Position numbers and translations under genes: made by a program | NCBI GenBank assembly: GCA_009774585.1 | Contig: VSOA01000075.1 | Span: 1-13,645, forward strand | Origin: Lachnospiraceae bacterium | GTDB taxonomy: Bacteria > Bacillota > Clostridia > Lachnospirales > Lachnospiraceae | DNA length: 13,645 nt | Direction: 5' to 3' | In this document: positions 1-6,551 of the stretch, in pieces | How positions within the stretch are numbered: the first letter of the stretch is position 1 | Layout of the letters: each line of letters opens with the position of its first letter | The notes under the pieces: model-generated | The model's database searches: none | Seen by the model: only the letters and a program-made list of their open reading frames with translations | What the model was told of the DNA's origin: nothing

Positions 1-1
1 A

Positions 2-313
2 TATACAATCCATTACACGGATCAGCCGAACAGAGAAGGCGTTAAGCCGTGTGCAAATTACATGTATGAATCTTTACAGGACAGCCGGTTTGATCAGGTT
101 GTGTGCGTTGTCATGACAGGTATGGGCGCTGACGGTACGGAAGGAATCAAGAGGCTCAAAACAAAGAAAAAGATTCATGTAATTGCTCAGGAAGCAAGTA
201 CATGCGCGGTATACGGTATGCCGAAAAGCGTTGTGACTGCAGGACTCAGTGACCAGATTGTACCGCTTGACCAGATTGCACAGGAAATTATAATGAACGT
301 GGGGGTAAAATAG
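2..313 (+). CDS. cheB: Protein-glutamate methylesterase/glutamine deamidase CheB, C-terminal end (5' truncated by window)
   Basis: CheB removes methyl groups from glutamates on chemoreceptors in the cytoplasm and so resets adaptation after CheA phosphorylates its receiver domain. Only the last ~103 codons are visible; the frame is open from base 2, upstream of the first ATG at 62, so that ATG is internal. The C-terminal esterase core is recognisable: the segment MTGMGADGTEG carries the catalytic Asp (codon 131-133), equivalent to the Asp of the Ser-His-Asp triad. It is followed by the usual IAQEASTCAVYGMPKSV stretch. The Ser, the His and the receiver domain lie outside the window. The stop codon is one base before the cheA ATG, indicating tight translational coupling. 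Identification is firm; completeness cannot be judged. Confidence 0.95.
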   Translation, partial: YTIHYTDQPNREGVKPCANYMYESLQDSRFDQVVCVVMTGMGADGTEGIKRLKTKKKIHVIAQEASTCAVYGMPKSVVTAGLSDQIVPLDQIAQEIIMNVGVK

Positions 314-314
314 T

Positions 315-2447
315 ATGGACGTAAGTCAGTATCTCGAAATTTTCCTTGATGAAACAAATGAACATTTGCAGAACCTGAATACACAGATTCTCTCATTAGA
401 GCAGGAGCCGGATAATATGGATACCATCAATGAGATTTTCCGTGCGGCGCACTCATTAAAGGGTATGGCAGGTACAATGGGCTATAAGAGAATGCAGAAT
501 CTGACGCATGATATGGAGAATGTATTTTCTGAAGTTCGTAACGGTAATATTACTGTCAAAGCCAGCATGATCGACGTGCTGTTTCAGTGTCTTGATGCCT
601 TGGAGGAGTATACCACGAATATACGCGAGAACGCTGACGAAGGCACCAATGACAACGAACCTTTGATCAAAGAGTTAAATATTATCTTGAACGGCGACTC
701 GGACGAAGGTGATGACGGTGAAGAAGATTCTGCAGAGGCAGTAGTTGAAGAGACGTCTGCAGCAGCCGACAATGGCGATAAAAAGTGGCTGGAAATTAAA
801 CTTGGTGAAAGTGAACAGAAAGTATTAAAAGAGGCCGCAAAACAAGGTAAAGGCGTTTACGGTCTGACCGTCAAAGTACAGGAAGCATGTATTTTGAAAG
901 CGGCGCGTGCTTTTCTGGTATTTAAGGCAATCGAAGAGACCAGTGAAATCATTATGTCCAATCCTTCTGCGCAGGATATAGAAGATGAGAAGTTTGAGCT
1001 GGATTTCAGTTTAATCATCATCTCTGACGTTTCTTTAGAGCAGGTACTTACGGCGGCTAAGAGTGTATCTGAGATAGAGGATGTAATTGGAGAAGAGTAT
1101 GATTACAATCATGTATCAGCTACGGTCCATGAGACGGTCAAAGAAGAACCGGCTAAAGCAGAACAGCAGACAAAACCTGCTGAAGTAGCAGCACCTGCGG
1201 CTGCTCCGGCTCCGGCAACGACAGCAGTAGCGAAAGCGCAGAATAAGAGCAAAAAGAAGGCGGAAGAAAAGAAAGCGCCTGCCAACAAACCGGTAGTTAA
1301 CAGAACAGTCAGAGTTGATATCGAAAAGCTGGATACGTTGATGAATCTTGTAAGCGAGCTTATTATTGCCAAGAATTCACTTGTGTCCGCATCAGCGGCT
1401 TCCGGCACATCGAGCGCGGCGGTTAATGAGCAGATTGAGTATCTGGAGAGTACGACCACTTCACTGCATGAGTCGGTTATGAAGGTACGAATGGTTCCTA
1501 TTGAGAGTACAGTCAGCAAGTTCCCTCGTATGGTGCGTGACTTGCAGAAGACTCTGGGCAAGAAGATGGAACTTTACATGTCAGGTGAGGAGACAGAACT
1601 TGACCGTACCGTGGTAGATGAGATTGGCGATCCCTTGATGCATCTTCTTCGTAACTCTGCGGATCATGGTCTGGAATCAGCAGAAATTCGTAAGGAGAGA
1701 GGTAAGCCGGAGGTAGGTTCCATCTTCTTAGAGGCATATCAGGACGGTAATAACGTAGTAATCGAAGTAAGAGATGACGGTAACGGTATTGATACGGAAG
1801 CTGTCAGAAATAAGGCGATTGAGAAGGGTATTATCACTCCCGAGCAGGCAGAGAACATGAGTGAGAAGGACAGTATTGACTTGTTGTTCCATGCAGGTTT
1901 CTCTACGGCCAAGGTGGTATCCGATGTATCCGGAAGAGGTGTCGGTCTTGATGTTGTCAAGTCGAAGATTGAGGCTTTAAGCGGTGAAGTGGAAGTGAAG
2001 TCTAAGCTTGGCGAGGGAAGTTCTTGGATAATCAGACTTCCTCTGACGCTGGCTATTATTCAGGCTCTTATGGTTGATATCGGTAATGAGAAATATGCAA
2101 TTTCCCTCGGTTCTATCCAGACGATAGAAGATATTTCACCTGATGATGTCAAACTGGTAGAAGCAAAAGAAGTGATTCAGATTCGTGATATTGTCATTCC
2201 GCTCATTCGCTTGAATAGGATTTTAGATATTGAAAGCAAGAAGGATCCTAATGAGAATTTGGTAGTTGTTGTAGTTAAAAAGGGCGACAAGATGGCGGGT
2301 CTGGTCGTTGATGAATTAATCGGACAGCAGGAGATCGTTATCAAATCATTAGGTAAATACATCAACAAGTGTAAGATCATCAGCGGAGCAACTGTCCTTG
2401 GTGACGGCGAAGTAGCTCTGATTCTGGATGCCAATACATTGATTTAA
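315..2447 (+). CDS. cheA: Chemotaxis histidine kinase CheA
   Basis: CheA autophosphorylates in receptor-CheW arrays at the membrane and passes the phosphate to CheY and CheB. The 710-residue length is normal. Domains in order: P1/Hpt at residues 1-105, with phospho-accepting H46 in AAHSLKG; an acidic linker at about 125-155; a P2-like response-regulator-binding domain at about 157-265; an Ala/Pro/Lys-rich linker at 270-328; the P3 dimerisation helices from about 331; the P4 ATPase; and P5, a CheW-like domain, at about 573-710. The ATPase has an N box with N447 and H451, G1 DDGNGID at 487-493, an F box near 525-530 and G2 GRGVGLD at 540-546. All key kinase residues are present, so it should be active. 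The start lies one base after the cheB stop, behind a G-rich stretch at 301-305. Confidence 0.98.
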   Translation: MDVSQYLEIFLDETNEHLQNLNTQILSLEQEPDNMDTINEIFRAAHSLKGMAGTMGYKRMQNLTHDMENVFSEVRNGNITVKASMIDVLFQCLDALEEYTTNIRENADEGTNDNEPLIKELNIILNGDSDEGDDGEEDSAEAVVEETSAAADNGDKKWLEIKLGESEQKVLKEAAKQGKGVYGLTVKVQEACILKAARAFLVFKAIEETSEIIMSNPSAQDIEDEKFELDFSLIIISDVSLEQVLTAAKSVSEIEDVIGEEYDYNHVSATVHETVKEEPAKAEQQTKPAEVAAPAAAPAPATTAVAKAQNKSKKKAEEKKAPANKPVVNRTVRVDIEKLDTLMNLVSELIIAKNSLVSASAASGTSSAAVNEQIEYLESTTTSLHESVMKVRMVPIESTVSKFPRMVRDLQKTLGKKMELYMSGEETELDRTVVDEIGDPLMHLLRNSADHGLESAEIRKERGKPEVGSIFLEAYQDGNNVVIEVRDDGNGIDTEAVRNKAIEKGIITPEQAENMSEKDSIDLLFHAGFSTAKVVSDVSGRGVGLDVVKSKIEALSGEVEVKSKLGEGSSWIIRLPLTLAIIQALMVDIGNEKYAISLGSIQTIEDISPDDVKLVEAKEVIQIRDIVIPLIRLNRILDIESKKDPNENLVVVVVKKGDKMAGLVVDELIGQQEIVIKSLGKYINKCKIISGATVLGDGEVALILDANTLI

Positions 2448-2467
2448 GCAGAGGGAGGAACAGTGAC

Positions 2468-2917
2468 ATGGAAGAATTGAAAGTAGTTGGAGAAACAACA
2501 CAGTTCATTGTGATCAAACTTGGTGATGAACAGTACGGTATAGATATTAAATATATTGACAACATCATAAGGATGCAGCATATTACCAGAGTACCGCAGG
2601 TGGATAACTACTTAAAAGGTGTTATCAATGTGCGCGGCGAGGTAATCCCCGTTATGAGTATTCGTATTAAGATGGGACTTGAGCCGGATGTGGACTCGAA
2701 GTCTACGAGAATCATCATCCTGAAGCTGGAACAGCACAGCACCATCGGCGTAATTGTGGATGAAGTCAAAGAAGTTGTTACTTTGGAGAACGATCAGATT
2801 GAAAAGATTGCTTATGATGCCAAAGAAGGAATGAAAAGTTTTCTGTGTGGAATCGGCAAGTGTGACGGCGGTCTGATCTCACTGTTAGATTTAAATTCCG
2901 TTGTTGAAAACGTTTAG
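2468..2917 (+). CDS. cheW: Chemotaxis coupling protein CheW
   Basis: CheW is the cytoplasmic adaptor that links chemoreceptors to the P5 domain of CheA. The 149-residue product is a single CheW domain. It carries the family hallmark VPQVDNYLKGVINVRGEVIP at residues 42-61, including R56 in the NVRG motif, and a VDEVKEVV segment near 97-104 typical of the second subdomain. A GGAGG ribosome binding site at 2454-2458 sits 9 bases before the ATG. The gene is 20 bases after cheA and its stop overlaps the cheC ribosome binding site, so it is co-transcribed and probably translationally coupled. A CheV-like fusion is excluded because there is no receiver domain. Confidence 0.97.
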   Translation: MEELKVVGETTQFIVIKLGDEQYGIDIKYIDNIIRMQHITRVPQVDNYLKGVINVRGEVIPVMSIRIKMGLEPDVDSKSTRIIILKLEQHSTIGVIVDEVKEVVTLENDQIEKIAYDAKEGMKSFLCGIGKCDGGLISLLDLNSVVENV

Positions 2918-2928
2918 GAGGTTTCATA

Positions 2929-3543
2929 GTGGGTGAGATTACCTTAGAGAAAATGTCGAATGAATATTTTGATGTTTTGAAAGAATTAGGCAATATCGGT
3001 GCCGGTAATGCGACTACCGCACTCGCACAGATGATGCAGTGCAAAGTAGATATGTCTGTGCCGCAGGTCAGATTGCTTGAGTTTAAGGAAATGGGCGAGA
3101 TGATGGGCGGTGAAGAGACAATTATGGCGGGTATATATCTTGCCATAGAAGGAGACATTACGGGCAGCATCATGTTTCTCTTGGAGAAACAGGCAGCTAG
3201 ACATCTCGTGAATAAACTGATGGGAATGCAGGCTGAGGGAGAGGAATTCTCCGAGATGGAGTTCTCAGCGCTGAAGGAAGTGGGCAATATCATTACAGGC
3301 GCTTACTTAAATTCTTTGTCAAGCTTGACTAATCTGGTAATTTACCCATCAGTTCCGGATTTGACAGTAGATATGGCAGGAGCAATTTTGAGTGTTCCGG
3401 CGATTCAGTTTGGGGAACTTGGAGACAAGATGCTGTTGATTCAGACGCAGTTCTTTGATGAAATGACGCTGGATGGTTATTTCATCTTAGTTCCGGATTT
3501 GGATTCATATGGCAAAATATTATCCGCATTAGGAATTGGTTAG
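2929..3543 (+). CDS. cheC: CheY-P phosphatase CheC
   Basis: CheC dephosphorylates CheY-P and also binds CheD, linking CheY-P level to receptor modification. The 204-residue protein has both copies of the family's D/S-x3-E-x2-N phosphatase signature: D15-E19-N22 in DVLKELGN and S113-E117-N120 in SALKEVGN. Both sites therefore look competent. The start is GTG at 2929, with an AGGAGG at 2916-2921 that begins inside the cheW stop codon and lies 7 bases upstream. There is no N-terminal extension or C-terminal switch domain of the FliY/FliN type, so this is CheC rather than FliY. CheX is less likely because both motifs are present and cheD is adjacent. Confidence 0.96.
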   Translation: MGEITLEKMSNEYFDVLKELGNIGAGNATTALAQMMQCKVDMSVPQVRLLEFKEMGEMMGGEETIMAGIYLAIEGDITGSIMFLLEKQAARHLVNKLMGMQAEGEEFSEMEFSALKEVGNIITGAYLNSLSSLTNLVIYPSVPDLTVDMAGAILSVPAIQFGELGDKMLLIQTQFFDEMTLDGYFILVPDLDSYGKILSALGIG

Positions 3544-3553
3544 GATAATATAG

Positions 3554-3581
3554 TGATAAGTGTAGATTGATAAGTGTAGAC
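3554..3581 (+). repeat. 14-bp tandem duplication in the cheC-cheD spacer
   Basis: Two adjacent copies of TGATAAGTGTAGA(T/C) lie at 3554-3567 and 3568-3581 and differ only in the last base. They end immediately before the cheD ribosome binding site AGGAG (3582-3586). The repeat lengthens the spacer without disturbing the binding site. It looks like a local replication-slippage duplication; no function is evident. Confidence 0.75.
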
Positions 3582-3596
3582 AGGAGATGTCATTTT

Positions 3597-4082
3597 ATGG
3601 GCAAAGTGATAAAGGTCGGTATGGCTGATTTGAACGTATGCGTCAGTCCTGATAGCATTACTACATTAGGGCTTGGCTCATGCGTTGGAATTGCCGTTCG
3701 TGATCCGGTGACTAAGATTGGCGGATTGGCACATATTATGCTTCCAGACAGCACTTCCATTCGTATTAATTCAAATATCCCTAAATTTGCCGACACGGGA
3801 ATAGAGGAATTAATAAAGCAGGTAGTTGCTAAAGGGGCTAACAGAGGACGTCTGGTTGCTAAGATAGCAGGGGGTGCACAGATGTTTGCGTTTCAGAGTA
3901 CGAATGATATGGTTCGTGTGGGAGAGCGTAACGTTGCGGCAACCAAGAAAAAGCTTGCGGAGCTCAAGATACCTATCATAGCGCAGGATACAGGTAAGAA
4001 TTATGGAAGAACCGTTATTTTCTACCCGGAAACCGGGGATTTTGTAATCCGCGCGGTAGGCAAGCCGGAGAGTGTAATCTAG
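3597..4082 (+). CDS. cheD: Chemoreceptor glutamine deamidase CheD
   Basis: CheD deamidates specific glutamines on chemoreceptors and is sequestered by CheC. The protein is 161 residues from the ATG at 3597. The frame stays open upstream to a TTG at 3567, but that start would read through the spacer duplication; the AGGAG at 3582-3586, 10 bases before the ATG, decides the start. The cysteine-hydrolase site is intact: T23 and C29 in TLGLGSC and H46 in GGLAHIMLP, the expected Thr/Cys/His arrangement. The downstream region TKKKLAELKIPIIAQDTG followed by GRTVIF is characteristic of the family. It sits directly after its partner cheC, as in Bacillus and Thermotoga. Confidence 0.97.
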   Translation: MGKVIKVGMADLNVCVSPDSITTLGLGSCVGIAVRDPVTKIGGLAHIMLPDSTSIRINSNIPKFADTGIEELIKQVVAKGANRGRLVAKIAGGAQMFAFQSTNDMVRVGERNVAATKKKLAELKIPIIAQDTGKNYGRTVIFYPETGDFVIRAVGKPESVI

Positions 4083-4115
4083 GCAGATAGACAGATACGG
4101 TGGAAGGAATGTAAA

Positions 4116-4556
4116 TTGGATAACGAAGCTGTAAACATCAATGAAGAAGATGCCAAACTTAATGGCGTCAACGAAGAGAATGCTATTGATAATGATAATC
4201 AGCCTGATGTAGAGACTCCGGCAGAGAAGAAAGCGAGAGAAGAGCGAGAGGCAAGGGAGCGCGAGTTTAGAGCCAAGAAGCGCAGATTAATTCCTCCGTT
4301 CGTTATGTTGCTTGCAGGAGCAATTATCAGTATTACTATGCGTATTCTGCATTATGATACAAAGACAATGCTGATTATCTTATTGGGCGTTCTGCTTGGT
4401 TTCTATATAGCCGGTTGTGTGATTAAGGGAATGCTGGACAGATTTGAGAAGCAGATAGAAGAAGCCGACATGGAAGAGGGCGAAGTCATCGAGAAGGAAC
4501 TCGCAGAAGAAGATAAATTGAACAGAAATTCGGAAGCGACTGTAAAGGATGAATAA
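4116..4556 (+). CDS. Small membrane protein of the flagellar operon, two predicted transmembrane helices
   Basis: I recognise no characterised family. The 146-residue product starts with TTG at 4116, supported by GGAAGGA at 4102-4108 seven bases upstream; no ATG or GTG start is as well placed. Residues 1-40 are acidic and Asn-rich, and 36-57 form a highly charged Glu/Arg/Lys helix. Two hydrophobic segments follow at about 60-78 and 84-106 with a short connecting loop (HYDTKT). Residues 107-146 are acidic and probably helical. The predicted form is a hairpin membrane protein with both charged tails in the cytoplasm. Its place between cheD and fliA, with 33- and 8-base spacers, suggests a role in flagellar assembly or chemotaxis, but this rests on context alone. 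Confidence 0.8.
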   Translation: MDNEAVNINEEDAKLNGVNEENAIDNDNQPDVETPAEKKAREEREAREREFRAKKRRLIPPFVMLLAGAIISITMRILHYDTKTMLIILLGVLLGFYIAGCVIKGMLDRFEKQIEEADMEEGEVIEKELAEEDKLNRNSEATVKDE

Positions 4557-4564
4557 GAACGCAT

Positions 4565-5347
4565 ATGGACGAGGCAGGCAGAAAGAAATTGTGGGAGGAG
4601 TACTCGAAAGATAAGTCTCCCGAAATCAGAGAAAAAATCATATTAGAGTATGCTCCACTTGTAAAGGTCGTGGCAGGACGTCTGAGTATGTATCTGGGCT
4701 ATAATGTGGAATATGAAGATTTGGTCAGTTATGGAATATTTGGTCTGATAGATGCGATTGACAAGTTTGATTTTCTCAAAGATGTTAAATTTGAGACCTA
4801 TGCCAGCCTGCGAATCAGAGGATCGATTTTGGACCAGATTCGCAAAATGGATTGGATTCCGCGTACGATCAGGCAGAAACAGAAGAAGATAGATGCTGTT
4901 ATTAAGGAGATGGAAGTGCGCTACGGCAGAACTGCCACGGACGAGGAAATAGCCGAAGGACTCGGAATTACGAGTGATGAATATCTGGATTGGCAGTCAC
5001 AGATGAAAATTACAAATGTAGTGTCTTTGAATGAGTTCTTGGAGCAGGGCAGTGAAGTCTCTAACGAAGCGAGTCATACAAGGAGTACGCAGTTTGATAG
5101 TCCGGAGGAAGTTCTGGAGCGGGATGAGCTTAAGAAAATGCTGGCAGAAGCGTTGGAACTTCTGACCGAGAAAGAACGTAAAGTCATACTTTTGTATTAT
5201 TATGAGGATCTTACATTAAAAGAAATCAGTAGTATTCTGGAAGTATCAGAATCCAGAATATCACAGCTGCATACAAGAGCGCTTCAAAAGATGAAGGTAA
5301 AGTTAGGAAATTATATCGGTATTCTGACAGAAGCGGGCGAAAAATAA
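4565..5347 (+). CDS. fliA: Flagellar/motility RNA polymerase sigma factor (FliA/SigD, sigma-28 family)
   Basis: This sigma factor directs transcription of late flagellar, motility and chemotaxis genes and is normally held by the anti-sigma factor FlgM. The 260-residue length matches SigD. Region 2 covers about residues 30-100, with the conserved YEDLVSYGIFGLIDAIDKFD and the FETYASLRIRGSILDQIRKMDWIPR segment typical of the FliA/WhiG group. Region 3 is at about 105-155. Region 4 is at about 195-245, with its helix-turn-helix in LTLKEISSILEVSESRISQL. The ATG is 8 bases after the upstream stop and the best ribosome binding site (AAAGGA at 4544-4549) is distant, so translation may depend on coupling. 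Position after cheD and before rpsB matches Bacillus subtilis sigD. Confidence 0.97.
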   Translation: MDEAGRKKLWEEYSKDKSPEIREKIILEYAPLVKVVAGRLSMYLGYNVEYEDLVSYGIFGLIDAIDKFDFLKDVKFETYASLRIRGSILDQIRKMDWIPRTIRQKQKKIDAVIKEMEVRYGRTATDEEIAEGLGITSDEYLDWQSQMKITNVVSLNEFLEQGSEVSNEASHTRSTQFDSPEEVLERDELKKMLAEALELLTEKERKVILLYYYEDLTLKEISSILEVSESRISQLHTRALQKMKVKLGNYIGILTEAGEK

Positions 5348-5357
5348 CGGGTGTTAT

Positions 5358-6097
5358 ATGAATGGATATTTTAAACTTAAACATGTGACGGATAAAATGA
5401 TCCTCAAATTGATTCCACCGAGCGGAGACGGTAAACCGGTTAATGTAAATGATGTTATTGATTATATGACAATGAAGGACTATGCATGTGACCTTCCGAC
5501 TTTGAAGCGCGCAGTGGACGCAGCGGCGGATAAAGAAGTAGTGTTTGTATTAGGACAGGGAAAAAGAGCGCCTGAACGTGAATGTTATAAATTGACAATC
5601 ACACCGGATAAAATGTATGCGTATGCAAAATTTTATGAGGCGTCTGAGGGCGGTGGTGAAGTGAATGCCGGAGAAATCCTGCGCGATTTGGAAGCAAGGG
5701 GTGTGAAATCCAGTATTAAGAAAGATGCTTATATTGAATATAAATTTAATACGAATAAGAAAGCTAAACCCACATTAAACGAAGACGGTAGTGTGGATTT
5801 CTTCAATTTAAATATACTTAATCATTGTGGGAAAGGCGATGTTCTGGCAATTCTCTACAGAGAAGAACCCGGAGAATTAGGCGAGGACATCTATGGTACG
5901 CGTATAAGACCGCCGGAAGTAAAGACGGAGAAGTTAAAGCGCGGGGCGATAATGCACAAGCGCAGATCAGGGTGAAGGGAATGGTCTATCCGGGAGCAAA
6001 GATATGTATTGGCGACGTGTCTATGGTGGCCCGGAAAAGCGCTCACTACTGTCGTTTTGTGAGAGAGCGCGGAGATGTAAAGATGGCGCCGCTTTAG
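5358..6097 (+). pseudogene. fapA: fapA (DUF342, flagellar assembly protein A), internally deleted and frame-disrupted
   Basis: FapA-type proteins are flagella-associated cytoplasmic proteins with an N-terminal domain, a long beta-helix-like DUF342 core and a C-terminal segment. The first part, from ATG 5358, encodes the N-terminal domain, including PTLNEDGSVDFF, LNHCGKGDVLA and the PGELGEDIYGTRIRPPEV region. That frame then runs only to a TGA at 5973-5975. The family C-terminal end (VKGMVYPGAKICIGDVSM through HYCRFVRERGDVKMAPL) appears in another frame, about 5966-6094, stopping at TAG 6095. The Gly-rich core expected between them, some hundreds of residues, is absent. The simplest reading is an out-of-frame internal deletion with a junction near 5935-5970. 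A truncated 205-residue protein could still be made. A collapsed assembly is the main alternative. Confidence 0.82.
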
Positions 6098-6196
6098 AGT
6101 GATAAAAAGGATATGATTTGTACAAAATAATCTGGAATGCCATAAGTTATATGTGAGAATGTGAGAATAGCAGTCATACGGGGGAGGCGGATTAGG

Positions 6197-6517
6197 ATGG
6201 CAATAGGATTTGTTGAAATGCAGGGGCAGATTACAAGGGCCCAAGATTATACAACGATCAAGCACAATGAAGATGCCAAAGGCATGGTTGAGCAGGCAAA
6301 TGTTGGTCAACAGATGACCAAGCAGGTGGAACGTCAGGTTAATCGGGTGAATAAGGGAAATCAGCCGGAGTACCATGAGCGTAAGTTTGATGCCAAAGAT
6401 AAGGGGAGTAACGAGTATCACGGAGATGGCGGTCAGGCGAGAAAAAGAAAAAAAGGTGAAAATCCTGATGGTAAAGTACTCATGAAAAAAGCAGAAAAAA
6501 TTGATTTTTCTGTATGA
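6197..6517 (+). CDS. Small hydrophilic basic protein of the flagellar operon, unknown function
   Basis: The 106-residue product starts at ATG 6197. GGGGAGG at 6181-6187, 9 bases upstream, picks this start over an upstream ATG at 6161 in the same frame. It has no signal peptide or membrane segment. The N-terminus MAIGFVEMQGQITRAQDY is followed by TTIKHNEDAKGMVEQANVGQQ, a probable amphipathic helix, then a Lys/Gly/Asp-rich, probably disordered stretch with the basic cluster RKRKK and a C-terminal KIDFSV. I recall similar short proteins beside fapA in flagellar loci of related Clostridia but can name no family. It lies about 100 bases after the broken fapA and 34 bases before the next gene. Resemblance of its basic tail to a nucleic-acid or partner-binding tail is speculative. 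Confidence 0.75.
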   Translation: MAIGFVEMQGQITRAQDYTTIKHNEDAKGMVEQANVGQQMTKQVERQVNRVNKGNQPEYHERKFDAKDKGSNEYHGDGGQARKRKKGENPDGKVLMKKAEKIDFSV

Positions 6518-6551
6518 GGTGCCATAGAGCATAGAAGGGAATGAAAATAGA

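Noticed and set aside
5825..6097. A separate 90-residue gene starting at ATG 5825
   Set aside because: Its first ~45 codons are out-of-frame reading of the fapA N-terminal domain; only the second half matches FapA, so it is part of the broken gene.
6152..6167. Tandem octamer GTGAGAAT in the spacer before the small basic gene
   Set aside because: Two copies of 8 bases in A/T-rich spacer DNA are not informative, and they are not next to the ribosome binding site.
6492..6512. Perfect 8-bp inverted repeat CAGAAAAA/TTTTTCTG at the end of the small basic gene, as a terminator
   Set aside because: The stem is nearly all A/T, lies inside coding sequence before the stop, and no T tract follows it; downstream genes share the operon.
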